Below, piece by piece: positions 10,211 to 22,161 of a stretch of DNA of 42,264 bases. This stretch comes from Priapulus caudatus (lineage: Eukaryota > Priapulida > Priapulimorpha > Priapulimorphida > Priapulidae). Position 1 is the first letter of the stretch. Each line of letters begins with the position of its first letter. The translations under genes and the position numbers were made by a program. The notes below the pieces were generated by a model, which had not been told where the DNA came from, did not search any database, and saw only the letters and a list, made by a program, of their open reading frames with translations. Location of the stretch: NCBI RefSeq assembly GCF_000485595.1, contig NW_014577685.1, positions 1 to 42,264 on the forward strand, written 5' to 3'.

Positions 10211-11049
10211 TCAACCCGCGCCCCTTTCCAGTCTGTTCCCCGTTTCTGTTCCCGTCGCAGTCACCGTGCCTAGACTAGAACTGCAACCCTCACCAGCCAG
10301 CAAGAAGCGGAGCTCCCGCATGTATTATTTATGCACACGGCGATTTGAATAATTGTAAGTCATCGCGCAATTAAATGGCGTCTCGCTAATATTGATGACG
10401 CTGTCGTGTCGGATAATTTATGCGCATTGCGTCATGCGTAGCGCCTTGTCACGTGACTCCCCATCTATCACTAGGGGGCGCGCACTGCTGCGCATGAGTC
10501 ATCTGCAAGGTCACGGGCAGGGCGGAGAGCGAGCTGAAAGAAGGAAGGGAGTAGGAGGAGGAGCCTGGGGGAGAAGTTACGACAGAAGGTCTCTCCGTCT
10601 CCGTTCTCTCTCTCTCTGTGTCTGCCTTTCTCTATCTCGCCCTCTGTCTTTCCGTGCCTTCCTGACGGTTTTCGCACTCTCATTCTCGTCCCCTCGCTCT
10701 CTCCCTCTCTCGCACACACCAGATATATTGCGTTGGAAATGCTTTGCGATTAATATCAAGTTTTTACCCAATTTATAATTGAGACATTTAAGAGAGTTTA
10801 ATCGCACTTTGATTGCCGATGTGACGCGGTAATCGCTGCTTAGTACATGTTCGCATTAGCGGATTTCTCCTGTGTCGAGCTCAGTAATGATTCAGCCGTG
10901 ATTTATACACGAATCACATCGATTCCGCCTCTCACTTACTCAATTGCTCGGCAAACGATTTGCAGTGGAATTTTGCGAAGGCGAAATGCGAACGTTAATC
11001 GTAAAATCGGTGTATTTGACTGGTTTATGGGGGAAATCAACTCGATGAG
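10211..11049. other. Non-coding stretch with a CT/GA tract
   Basis: A (CT)n-rich run occupies roughly 10580-10715. Short open frames at 10392-10778 and on the opposite strand derive from this low-complexity sequence (Arg/Ser/Leu runs). No gene is supported. Confidence 0.5.
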
Positions 11050-11540
11050 TTGCTAGGTTTCCCTCACGCTGACGACCCACCGCCACGCCCTTGGTTCCCT
11101 TTTCTCACTCGTTGGTTTTCCCGTTCCCTATTTCTCTCGCTCCATCTGTCGCTCTCTCACTCACGCCCTGCTTCGCATCCTTGTTTCATTCCCTCACACA
11201 CACCATCGCTTTCTTGCTCTCTCCCTCGCGCCCTTGCTCACTCTTCGCTCCCACCCAAACCCTCTCGCACGGTTCCTTATCTCATTGCTCGCTCTTTCTC
11301 TCCCGACTTGCGTCGTGCGCTCTCTCACACTTTCCATAACTCCCTCTCGTCCTGCTCAATTCCCCCTCCATTTCTCGCTCAGTTGCTTCCTCACTCACTC
11401 TCCTCGTTTCGTTTCCTCCCTCACTACCTCGGTTGTTCTTGGCTTCCATACTACCTTCCTTGCAACCTGCCTGCCACGATGGCTCATATATACGCACGCA
11501 CGCACGCACGCAAGCACGCACGCTCGCACGCACGAACGCA
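11050..11540. repeat. Pyrimidine-rich block ending in (ACGC)n
   Basis: 11050-11460 is C/T-rich with CTC, TCC and TCAC words. It ends in an (ACGC)n-type microsatellite at about 11491-11537. The apparent long frames here are Ser/Leu/Pro or Ala-Arg-Thr-His strings, i.e. translated repeat. Confidence 0.65.
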
Positions 11541-11729
11541 TATATACACTCTCAGTTAGCGAATAGTGAATTTACTGTACTATACGCGGAATCTAGAACA
11601 ACAAGTGCATCGACTGAACGTTAATGGCAGGGTAAACTGAGCAGTAACGACTTATCCACGCATGCGAACGTAAATACACTATGCGGCATCGTACGCCGAC
11701 GAAATAGAATCTATAGTAATGAATGTTTA

Positions 11730-12054
11730 CCGGCGAGCAGCACTCGCCGGGGTATCCTCTCTAGAATACAAGAGAGCTCGCTCGAGCGAGCCGAGAGACG
11801 GCCAACAAACTCAAGTGCCCTCATGAATTATTAGCCAGTTTATTACAAATTTATTCCGGCGGTACATTGAAAAAAATGAAATGCGCCGTGAAGAGGTGTG
11901 TGTACGCTCGCGTAGGCACGAAATGATTCACACGTCACTTGAGGGAAAACAATAGACAAGTCCTCTCGCTCCGAGACTCAGCTGTATTTAATCAACAGCG
12001 CGTCTCTTCGAGTTAGCTTGCGAAAAGACGATGTCCACACCTCACAGACATCGT
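11730..12054. other. Cluster of four short perfect hairpins or palindromes
   Basis: Seen directly: CCGGCGAG (11730-11737) pairs with CTCGCCGG (11743-11750). CTCTCT (11757-11762) pairs with AGAGAG (11771-11776). GCTCGCTCGAGCGAGC (11776-11791) is a perfect 16 bp palindrome. ACGATGTC (12028-12035) pairs with GACATCGT (12047-12054). No gene is recognisable around them. Confidence 0.55.
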
Positions 12055-12299
12055 CAGGGGTTGAGTGACTACATCATCAGTGCTGCATGGGTGTCAACTA
12101 CGCACCGCCATTGCACTTTAGCGGTGAGAGTTTGTAACGAATCTGAAACGGAAAAACATGGCGAAGTGATCATTGTCGTCGGGGAAACGTGGTGTGAAAA
12201 CATATCATAAGCAAACATGGCCGTACGTAGTAAATGTGATCGCAAAATTTTGCAACTTTAAATACGATCGTACAAAATGGCAGCATGAAATCCAACGCG

Positions 12300-12715
12300 G
12301 CAGCGGATGCACGATCACACAACATGGCGGCGGTGCGCACGATCACACAACATGGCGACGGGGCGCACGATCACACAACATGGCGGCGGGGCGCACGATC
12401 ACACAACATGGCGGCGGTGCGCACGATCACGACAACATGGCGCGGGGCGCACGGTCACACAATGGCCGGCGTGCGCACGAATCACACAACATGGCGCGTG
12501 TACATCACAGAATGGCGACGGGGTGCACGGTCACTCAAAACGGCGGGGTGAGATCAACCATGAGACGTCAATCCACAATACGCGGGCACGATCCACTGGC
12601 GGCGGGGCGCACGATCAGCACAAAGCATGGCGGCGGCGGAATGGCAACGATGACAGCAACACATGGCGGCAGCGGGGTGCACGATCACACAGACATGGCG
12701 GCGAGGCGCACTGAT
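12300..12715 (+). repeat. 28 bp minisatellite (CACGATCACACAACATGGCG core)
   Basis: A tandem array with a unit of about 28 bp built on CACGATCACACAACATGGCG followed by a short GC-rich linker. The first five units (12310-12440) are regular; later ones degenerate with insertions. The unit length is not a multiple of three, so all three frames give the same shifted peptide pattern, which is why several overlapping His/Thr/Arg/Gly-rich frames appear here. They are not evidence of a gene. Confidence 0.85.
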
Positions 12716-13599
12716 TTCACAGCATACATGGCGTGCGGGGACATAGACACATGCGAGCAGGCCATGCGGCGGCTCGACGTCACACAAATATTGCGTCCGT
12801 CAACCCGCCGTCTCATTACGCATGCCTCCAGCGTTTGTTACCCTGTTCCGCGCTGAGGAGGACTAGAAGGACGAAGAGGAAAGAGGGGTCATTGTGCTCC
12901 GCGCCGTGGCGCGCGTCGCGGCGGGCGCTTCGCGACGCGAGACGCGCGAGTTTAACTCATCATCGGTCAACATACGATCTCCATGCTTGTTGTTGTGATT
13001 TATTCCATAGTCGACCCGGCACTCTCGGCTCGCGCGCCGCCGCCTCTCCTTGTGTTTGGCACTCGCAAATCGAACACCATCACTCTCGAGCGACGACGAC
13101 CAGACGTCTCGGAACGGCGACGGGGTCGACGACGATGACGGCGACGACGATCGACGGCGACGACGGCGACGATGTACGACGAACGGCGACGGCGAACGGC
13201 AAACAGTACGGCGGCGGCGACGGTAGAAAGTGGGGGAAGAGTGTGAACAGTCACATCGGCGGAGGCGGTTTCCGACGTGTAACAAATATACGATATATGC
13301 GTTATATATCGTAAGCAATATATACGCCATGCGTCGCATATCAACGGCTCCACGGGAAGTCGAACCGATTCTGAACGCGCTGCGCGCAGCACAGCGCGTC
13401 CCCCCCCGCACTAACGTGCACATTAACACACCGCTGCAGAGTCTTTCTTTTTAATTGGAGGATACGAGAGAGAAGCTCTCGCAAAGAAGGAAAGAGAGGG
13501 AAGAGAGAGAGAGGAAGCAGGAAGAGAAAGAGAAAGCGAGAGACGAGCAAGCCACAAGAGAGAGAGAACGCTAGACGCGAGCAGAGAAAGAGAAGAGTG

Positions 13600-13616
13600 A
13601 GAAGAGAGAGAGAGAG

Positions 13617-13660
<44 letters not shown>

Positions 13661-13670
13661 TGTGTGTGAG
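13600..13670 (+). repeat. Compound (GA)n(GT)n microsatellite
   Basis: A GA run passes directly into a GT run. The same compound repeat is at the equivalent place in module A copy 2 (about 21110-21220), where it is longer. Confidence 0.95.
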
Positions 13671-13974
13671 AGAAGAGAGATGTATATAGCAATCGAAACT
13701 GAAATTTGCAATGGCGGCGACAATGATACTACGCCTGCGCGTGGCTCACTGCGGTGCGGTTGCGATGAGTGAAATGACCCCTCCTCCTGAAACGCCGACC
13801 CCGGCCACCGTTGCCGCGTCGAAATTCTATTTACACTATGCTGTCAAAGATTATTGAGAAGCCGATGCTTTTGCTTTGGAGTTAATGATCAGCGGTTCCG
13901 TGCAGAATCATAATTGATGTCAGTGCGATTAATGCATTCATGGCTCGTACAGGCAGAGAAAATAATTTGCCCAC

Positions 13975-14165
13975 CGTACACGTGCACGTAACGTACACAC
14001 ACAGTACACGTACACGCAACACGGGTACAAGTACTCGTAAATGTACACGTACACGCACACCCACGCACGTACACGTACACGTAACGGTACGCGTACACGT
14101 GCAGCGTACACGTACACAGCACACGTAACTAACGTTACTCGTAACCGTACACGTAAATGTACACA
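13975..14165 (+). repeat. Degenerate (ACACGT)n array
   Basis: Repeated ACACGTACACGT words, with alternating purine/pyrimidine sequence. The counterpart in copy 2 is at 21496-21680 and is more regular. Confidence 0.85.
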
Positions 14166-14331
14166 CCACCACAGCACACACAACAATGGTACGCAACACG
14201 TACCCCTCCTACGCACATAATTGCACACAACACACACACATGAATCAACACATGACACAGGCCGCGATACATAACCGGCACATGTCGGCCGACGCAATGG
14301 CACTGCGCGCGCAGCCCCCCCACACAATACA

Positions 14332-14871
14332 CATTGATCTTCAAAATAAACTACTAACCATCGTTGAAGATCTTGAGGCAATCATGAAAGCTCTAATATA
14401 TTATATATATATAGTATTATATGTATATAGGTGTGTGCGCCTATGTATATATATTTATATATATATATATATTATATATAATATATATGTATAGTACATA
14501 TATATATATATATATACATATATATATTATAAAGTATATTATAGCATAGGCACACCGCCGACTGTCTCTTTCAATGCGTTAAGATGGTGACTGGGCTGCA
14601 TCTATATTTCACATCGCGCAGAGACGTATAGTGACGGGCGCAGTGAGTGAGTGAGCTAAAACTAGGCGCTGCCTCTCTGCCCTCCGAAACTTATAATCTG
14701 CTGACGATGGCGGTGTGCTGAATCTGACAGTATCATGTGTATCGTCTGCTTCAATCAGGACCATGTTGTTTAGTATATCGGTGTCGAGTGTTTGCGTAGT
14801 AAGGTCCTCACTTCTCACAAATGGGAGGCTTCGCCAGAGAGAAGAGAGAGACGAGAGAGAGAGAGAAGAGA

Positions 14872-14904
<33 letters not shown>

Positions 14905-16555
14905 GCGTAAGAAAGAGAGGGGAAGAGAGAGAGAGCGCGAGGTAGAAAGAGAGAGAGACCGCGAGAGAGAGCGAGACACACATACACAGATAGAGAGAGA
15001 GAGAAAGAGAGAGAGAGCAAGAGATCGGGAGCTTCACAGAGGAATAATAATGAGCCAAACGTGAATCGGTGTATGACTCGGTACTTTCAATATGCAGATG
15101 ACAACAAACAACATCGACGTAGAGGCCCCCTGACAGCATGCCCGATGAATGAGATATATTCGTGTTCCCAGTGTAATGTTGCACCGCGCCTATAGCAACA
15201 ATGCTAAGCATTGTTGTAACGTGTGGGAACAAGACTAACCCTGCTTAACTGCTAGACCCTGCATTCATAATCTAGGAAGTATGCATACGTTATTCAAGGA
15301 GGAGCGGCTGCTACATCATGACTTATAAATATTCATGCATTTGTGTCTGAAATAATAATACGTACACTGTCACGTCAGGCAGAGTAACCCTGAAGTACTG
15401 TATAACTGTATAGGACGAGTCAGCTATACATGCAAACGTATAAGGATAACCATCATCCGTGACTACGAATATTTTATCACTCGTAGCTGTAATATTAAAG
15501 AATCATTCTCAAATACATCCAAATTCTGAGGCACGTTTAGGTAAAATATACAGTACCGGTATAGTATAGTGCCACGTGTAGTATCGTGTATGGCCGTGCA
15601 CCTATAGTAGCAGTGTAGTAATAGTACCGTGTAGTAAAAATAAAAATAACGTTGTCACATCCTTTAATGTCGCGACAATTTCCGCTTGTGTACGCGCGAA
15701 CATACACAAGTGGCATCGTAATTCTGACACGAAGTGGATCTGATCATGTGACGTAAGTGGTTTTAGACTGGTACCCGGCGTCTTTGTAGCGCTGAATACA
15801 TGCTCCCGTTACAAAATGTAGCCATCGTGGTTTCGCGAGAAACAAGTGGACATCAAACGACATATCTGACAACAAGAAATAAACAATGAATGGTATCGTT
15901 GCGATGATATTTTTGTGAAATAACGAGTACGAGTGTTCTAAAAGACACGTTAGCTTAACTGTAGGTACTTGCCCGTTACGAAGCAAACTATACAATAATG
16001 TGTTGCAATGGTCGAAAAAGAAATGAGAGCGGTCTCCGGGAATTTCTTATAAAGCGATCTCACGGCTGTTAATAGCGTATCGAACGCCTATAGGGGCTGT
16101 AACTACAGTGAGGCCACACGAGGACACCGTGCGGCCATGTTTTACGCGTTCCGCTCTGCGATAGTTCGCGCATGGCGCAGCTCGCGGGAAAAACAAACGC
16201 CTATGGAAAGGCACCGCGTAAACCGAATTAGCGTTCCTGCGCAAATGTCCAGTTGCAAAGAATCGCTGAATGCACGCGAGACATGCAGATGTAATTTATA
16301 CAGGTTGCATCACGCCTTCTGAGACGATGTTTAGAACTGCGCTACGGCTAGCAGCGCTTTCTCCCCCAACAGCTGAATCCCACGAGGTATACGGACAACC
16401 GCAGCAACGCCTGTCAACGCCGTTACACATGCGCTATGCGGTCAAGCTAGTGGCTATGCATGACTTACTTCTAAATTATCTGGATTATAAGTTTAATATA
16501 TATTTTATATCGTACACGGGTATGTATCTATCTCTCTCTATATATATATATAGAA

Positions 16556-16596
<41 letters not shown>

Positions 16597-16654
16597 CATA
16601 TTGCCGCCAGATCTTCAAAAGCGAATGTTTTGTAGATTGTATCTGAAGACAATG
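14332..16654. mobile_element. Repeat module B, copy 1: TIR element about 2.3 kb
   Basis: The left end (14332-14389) and right end (16594-16654) are imperfect inverted repeats of about 58-61 bp, sharing CATTG, TCTTCA, TTGAAGATCT, GGCAAT and ATGAAA in mirrored order. Both arms are bordered internally by TA microsatellites (14396-14540, 16533-16593). Externally they are bordered by (CA)n on the left and (GT)n on the right, so the symmetry extends into the flanking repeats. The interior contains a GA tract and about 1.5 kb of unique sequence shared with 18985-20425 and 26862-27608. No transposase domain was found. It fits a non-autonomous DNA transposon. The minus-strand open frames near 16047-16244 are not conserved in frame between copies. 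Confidence 0.65.
14835..15020 (+). repeat. (GA)n-rich tract inside module B
   Basis: A long GA-rich purine tract. Open frames on both strands here (Arg/Glu strings on plus, Ser/Leu strings on minus) are translated repeat. A similar tract precedes the second B copy at 18820-18940. Confidence 0.9.
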
Positions 16655-16659
16655 TTTGT

Positions 16660-16760
16660 GTGTCGGTGTGCTGTGTGCTGTGTGTGTGTGGTGTGTGTGT
16701 GTGTGCGTGCGTGCGTCGCGTGCGTGCGTAGCGTGCGCGGCGGGCTGCGCGTGTGTGTGT

Positions 16761-16800
<40 letters not shown>

Positions 16801-16957
16801 CATGCATGTGTGTGTGTGTGTGTGTGCGTGCGTGTGCGTGTTGTGCGTGTCGTGTGCTGTGTGTTGTGTGCTGCCGTGCGTGCGTGTGTGTGTGTTGTGT
16901 GCTGTGTGGTGTGTGTGTGTCTTGTGTGCGTGATCGTGTGTGTGTGTGTGTGCTTGT
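16660..16957 (+). repeat. (GT)n-rich microsatellite
   Basis: Interrupted GT/GC dinucleotide repeat running up to the sequence gap. The Cys-Val strings and opposite-strand His-Thr strings that it encodes are not proteins. Confidence 0.95.
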
Positions 16958-16982
16958 NNNNNNNNNNNNNNNNNNNNNNNNN
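16958..16982. other. Assembly gap (25 N)
   Basis: Twenty-five undetermined bases after a long GT repeat, a usual place for assemblies to break. Order and distance across it are uncertain. Confidence 0.98.
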
Positions 16983-18299
16983 CGCTTGAACAGCCTGATT
17001 TCGGTGTAATTTCACCCTATAGTCTCTTTAAAAGCTATGAGCAAAACACCCAACAGCCGAATCGCTTCGGCAATGCCTTGGTTGATAAACTATCTATACC
17101 GTCCCAGTAAAATCAACAGCGCCCCACAATGCTCCGAAACTATCCCAGTACCCGTCATCCCTCCGTTACTGCTTTGAGCTTCAGTCGGTCCGCTCCTTGC
17201 TGAGGAACATGACATTGTATCCTGACATCGCCTGATGTGACCCCTAACCCCTGACAGGCCCGATCGTATCGGGCCCTGAACCCCTTCAATCCATCTTACA
17301 ATACCACCTTGCTCGCCGAAAACCTGCTCCCTTCTGTCGGGTTCCCCTTCACTTCTCCTCCCCTCATGTCAGGCTCATTAGCATGATATGTGGCAGCACC
17401 TGAATATTAGCTAATTTCATAACTATACGCTAATAAATTTCAGATTAGCCTCCCCTCTCGTCTGCGACTCTGAAACATATTGTTTCCGTTACCACATATT
17501 TTGCCATTGCCAAAATAACTTATATCAGAGCATCTGTTTAAGCCTCACGTGACGCTCTTACCCCAACACTTACACCTCAGAGTCCTGTATTCGCAACCTG
17601 CTCTATCCTCCCTCTTTTCGCAGCATTCAAAATCGCCCCGCGTTCACGAGCCCTACGTTCACTGCGATTTCTATCTCCCGCGTGAGAGCAAAAATCACAA
17701 CCCTACCCTCCTCACGCGTTTTTCCTACCAATTTCATGAACACGTTTATCGTTAGACAACCACTATCGGACTGCCTTCTCATTCACATTACCCACCCCGC
17801 CTCTCCGAAGTACAAGTTATCTTTTCAAACGTCGAATCTTTCACCACCACATAACGTTTATCGACCACGCTCCGTCAAATACCCGGGCCTTTCACTATTA
17901 TCCCTCCTCATAAACATTAATCAGTCACCCTATCTGCGTGGACGCCTAAGTAAGCCGCAAACAGGAATCGGTCTTAGAGCAGTCCATCTCTCCTCGTCTA
18001 CGACCCTCCTCCTCCACCCCCCCGCGACCGAGGTCCTGGGAGACACCACGTCTAAACCCTTCCATGTCGCCGCCTAATAATCCCTGCAGACCTCGTGGCG
18101 ATTGAGTTTATTATCGAATCGCTCAGTGAAGCATATCAATAGATAACTTGGATGTCATCCATTCGCACCTCACCGACACCTGTATTCCACCCTAACAAGT
18201 CCATCACCTTTCGTTAATATCCACGCCTAACTAGACCTCTAGCTCCACTGTACAGCGTATTCACCCATGCCTACGCCGCATCGACGCCATTACGCGGCA
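16983..18299. other. Non-coding C/T-rich stretch
   Basis: Moderately pyrimidine-rich single-copy-looking sequence. Frames at 17549-17755 and 17682-18077 are open but overlap each other, lack any recognisable domain and have the Ser/Pro/His/Leu content expected from C/T-rich DNA. A coding exon cannot be excluded. Confidence 0.45.
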
Positions 18300-18745
18300 C
18301 AACGCACCCGACACCGAATTACACTCATCCACACACGCGCGCGCGCAACCCGCACGCACACACACACGCCTCTGCACACTCAGCCCTGCACACAACACAT
18401 ACACACAGTCACACACACCACAGCACACACATCCAGCCTCCCCCCAGCACACTTCCTCCACTCCACTCACACCCACACACCACACACACTCACACACACA
18501 CACACACACACACTACACATCCTCCTCACTATATATATAATATATATATATATATAATATATATATAATATATATACACATACACACACCACACACCCAC
18601 CACACACACACACACACACTGGCTTACGCATCACTCGAATCACACATCACACACACAGGCACACATCATCACACACACACCACATGACACACACACTCCG
18701 ACACAACACACACACACACACCACACACACACACACACACACAGA
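18300..18745 (+). repeat. (CA)n-rich microsatellites with an internal TA block
   Basis: Two (CA)n-rich stretches (18335-18515 and 18574-18742) surround a TA-rich block (18530-18578). They lie to the left of module B copy 2 in the same way that (CA)n and (TA)n lie at the left end of copy 1. Confidence 0.9.
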
Positions 18746-18984
18746 AAACTCGCGAGAGCGACGAGAGCTGGCCGCGTTGAAGCGAGATAGAAGAGCCGGA
18801 AGTGAGAGGAAACCAGAGAAAGAAAGAATGAGACGAAGAAAGACAGCGAAGAGAGAGAGCGCGGGGAAAAGAAAAGGAAGAAGTGAGAGAGAGAGGAGAA
18901 AGAGAGAGAGAGTGAGAAGGGGGAGAGCGATAGGGTAGAGACGTATTTGTCGTTGATGTAGTAACTAGAGTGGATGAACATCGA

Positions 18985-20425
18985 CATCGGGAGCTTCACA
19001 GAGGAATAATAATGAGCCACGTGAATCGGTGATGGACTCGGTACTTTCATATGCAGATGACAAACATCATCGACGTTAGAGGCCCCGCCTGACCAGCATG
19101 CGATGATGAGAATATTGTGTTCCCAGTGTAATGTTGCACCGCGCCTATACGCACAATGCTACATTGTTAACTGTGGGACAAGCTAACCTGCTTAACTGCT
19201 AGACCCTGCATTCATAATCGTAGGAGTATGCATACGTTATTCAAGGGAAGGAGCAGCTCTACATTCATGACTTATAAATATTCATGCATTGTTGTCTGAA
19301 ATAATAATCGTACACTGTCACCTCCAGGAGTAACCCTATACCTATAACTGTATAGGACCAGTCAGCTATACATGCACAACCGTATAAGGATAACCATGCA
19401 TCGTGACCTACGAATATTCTTATCACTGTAGCTGTAATATTAAAAGAATCATCTCTCAAATACATCCAAATTCTGAGCACGTTTAGTAAAATATACAGTA
19501 CCGTAAGTATAGTGCCGTGTAGTATCGTGTAGTGCCGTGCACTATAGTACAGTGTAGTATAGTACCCGTGTAGTAAAATAAAAATAACGTTGTCACATCC
19601 TTTAATGTCGCGACAATTTCCTTGTGTACGGCGCGACATACACAAGTGCATCTAATTCTGACAGAAGTGCATCTGATTCTGTGACGTAAGTGGTTTTAGA
19701 CTGGTACCGCGTCTTTGTTACCTGATACATGCTCCCGTTACCAAAATGTAGCCATGTGGTTTCGCGAGAAACAAGTGACATCAACACATATCTGACAACA
19801 AGAAATAAACAATGAAATTGCTATCGTTGCATATTTTTGTGAAAATAACGATGTACGAGTGTTCTAAGACACGTTAGCTTTACTGTAGGTACTTGCCGTT
19901 AGACAAACTATACCAATAAGTGTTGCAATGGTCGAAAAAGAATGAGAGCGGTCGGGAATTTTTACGATCTACGGCTTTAATAGCGTATCCAACCCTATAG
20001 GGCTGTAACACAGTGAGGCCATCACTGGAGGACACCGTGCGGCCATGTTTACGCGTTCCCTCTGCGATGTCTCGCGCATGCGCAGCTCGCGGGAAAAACA
20101 CGCCTAATGGAAAGGCACCGCGTAACCGAATTAGCGTTCCTGCGCAATGTCCAGTTTGCAAAGAATCGCTGAAATGCACGCGAGACATGCAGATGTAATT
20201 TATACACGGTGCACCGCCTTCTGAGACGATGTTTAGACTGCGCTACGCTACAGCGCTTTCTCCCCCACACTGAATCCCACGAGGTATACGGAAAACCTGC
20301 AGCCAACGCCTGCAACGCCGTTACAATGCCTATCGTGTGCAAGCTAGTCGCTATGAATGACTTACTTCTAATTATTGGATTATAGTTAATATATATTATA
20401 TGTACACGGGTATGTATATATCTAT
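18985..20425. repeat. Repeat module B, copy 2 (internal part)
   Basis: Matches 15024-16534 in the same orientation from ATCGGGAGCTTCACAGAGG to ACACGGGTATGTAT. It lacks the right terminal inverted repeat; instead, module A sequence begins within a few bases (20428). Differences from copy 1 are dominated by one- to three-base deletions. A GCGCATGCGC palindrome lies at 20084-20093. Confidence 0.85.
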
Positions 20426-20427
20426 GG

Positions 20428-21104
20428 CGGTCGGTCAACCCGCCGTCTCATTACGATGCCTCCCGTTTGTTCCCGCGCGAGGAGGACTAGAAGGACGAAG
20501 AGAAAGAGGGGTCATTGGTCTCCCGCCGTGGCGCGCCGTCGGCGCGGGCGGCTTCCGACGCAGACGCGCGAGTTTACTCATCATCTCACATACATCTCCA
20601 TCTTGTTGTTGTGAATTATTCATGTCGACCCCGCACTCTCGGCTCGCCGCCGCCGCCTCTCCTTGTGTTTGCACTCGCAAATCGACATCATCTCTCGACG
20701 ACGACGACGACGACGGCGACGGCGGCGACGACGATGACGGCGACGACGATGACGGCGACGACGGCGACGATGACGACGACGGCGACGGCGACGGCAAAGA
20801 CGGCGGCGGCGACGGTAGAGAAGTGGGGGAAGAGTGTAACAGTCAAACATCGCGGAGGCGGTTTGCCGACGTGTACAAATATACGATATATGCGATTATA
20901 TACGTAAGCAAATATATACCGGCCATGCGTCGCATACAACGGCTACGGGATGTGAACGATTTGAGCCGTGCGCGCAGCACGGTCATCCCCGATAAACGTG
21001 CAATTAAACCCCGCTCAGAGTCTTTCTTTTTAATTGCAGGAAACGAGAGAGAAGCTCTCGGAAAGAAGGAAAGAGAGGAAGAGAGAGAGAGGAAGAGGAA
21101 GAGA

Positions 21105-21197
<93 letters not shown>

Positions 21198-21671
21198 TGT
21201 GTGTGAGAGAGAGAGAGAGATGTATATAGCAACGATGAATTTGCAATGGCGGCGACATGATACCTACGCGCGCGCCGTGGCTCACTGCGGTGCGGTTGCG
21301 ATGAGTGAATGACCCCTCCTCCTGAAACGCCGACCCCCCACCTTGCCGCGTCGAAATTCTATTACACTAATTGCTGTCAAAGATATTGAGAGCCGATGCT
21401 TTTCTTTGGAGTTAATCAGCGGGTTCGTGCAGAATCATAATTGATGTCAGTGCGATTAATCATTCATGCTCGTACAGGCAGAGAATAATTTGCCCACACG
21501 TACACGTGCACGTACACGTACACACACGTACACGTACACGCACACGTACAAGTACTCGTAAATGTACACGTACACGCACACGCACACGTACACGTACACG
21601 TACACGTACGCGTACACGTGCACGTACACGTACACACACACGTACACGTACTCGTACACGTACACGTAAAT

Positions 21672-21706
<35 letters not shown>

Positions 21707-21825
21707 CGCACACGTACCCCCTCCTACGCACATAATTGCACACACACACACACATATACACAGGCGCGCATACATACGCACACGCACACACGCGCGCGCA
21801 CCCCCCCCACACACATACACATTAT
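20428..21825. repeat. Repeat module A, copy 2
   Basis: Homologous to 12795-14330. It includes a regular GAC/ACG triplet array (about 20695-20800), the (GA)n(GT)n compound repeat (21110-21220) and a regular (ACACGT)n array (21496-21680). It ends where retroelement LTR sequence starts (21824). Open frames through the triplet array (Asp strings or Thr strings) are repeat translations. Confidence 0.85.
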
Positions 21826-22161
21826 TTTGTATTCCGTGGACAGTGGCAGGGTAGCTGCCTCCTGTTGTAATGTTACCGCTGGGCGCTTGCCCCTTGTTTT
21901 TAGCGGATTTGCATATGTCGATGTGGGGCACATCTCCTCAAAAGAAGATAGTTATGTAGTCGTATGTGACGGTGGCATAGTTTTCGAATAGTGTCGGAAG
22001 GTGGCACGATGTTGCTGCATGCGTGAGGCGCGTGCCCTTTCTCGCTCTCGACTTGGGAGACATTGATGTGAGTTAGCCGGCGTCTCCGAATAAAGCCGTT
22101 CATTCCCAAATTCCTGTGCTCCAATATTGCTCCAATGAAGGCATAATAGTCAGCTTTCACA
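21824..22161 (+). mobile_element. LTR fragment of the first Ty3/gypsy family
   Basis: 21824-21918 is nearly identical to 9101-9195 (3' region of the first element). 21965-22161 matches the LTR end at 1223-1431, including AATAAA at 22089-22094 and the terminal CTTTCACA. It therefore bridges the two and shows that they are one family. No primer binding site follows, so this is a 3' LTR or solo LTR fragment. The left end is truncated at module A. Confidence 0.75.

Larger units (their letters stand above)
12795..14330. repeat. Repeat module A, copy 1
   Basis: Homologous to 20428-21825 in the same orientation. Shared landmarks in order: the start TCAACCCGCCGTCTCATTAC, a GAC-rich (ACG)n region (13090-13180), the 'TCTTTCTTTTTAATT' block (13440), a compound (GA)n(GT)n microsatellite (13600-13670), a GATTAAT..CATTCATG block (13927-13942) and a degenerate (ACACGT)n array (13975-14165). 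The two copies differ mostly by single-base insertions and deletions. No shared open frame survives in both, so it appears non-coding. Confidence 0.85.

Noticed and set aside
12173-12856. 227-codon frame and its overlapping partners over the minisatellite
   Set aside because: All three frames are open for the same reason: a 28 bp repeat without stops. There is no domain and no conserved frame.
13423-21812. Many long open frames made of Cys-Val, His-Thr, Arg-Glu or Ser-Leu strings
   Set aside because: They are translations of GT, CA, GA and CT microsatellites, appear on both strands at once and change frame between module copies.
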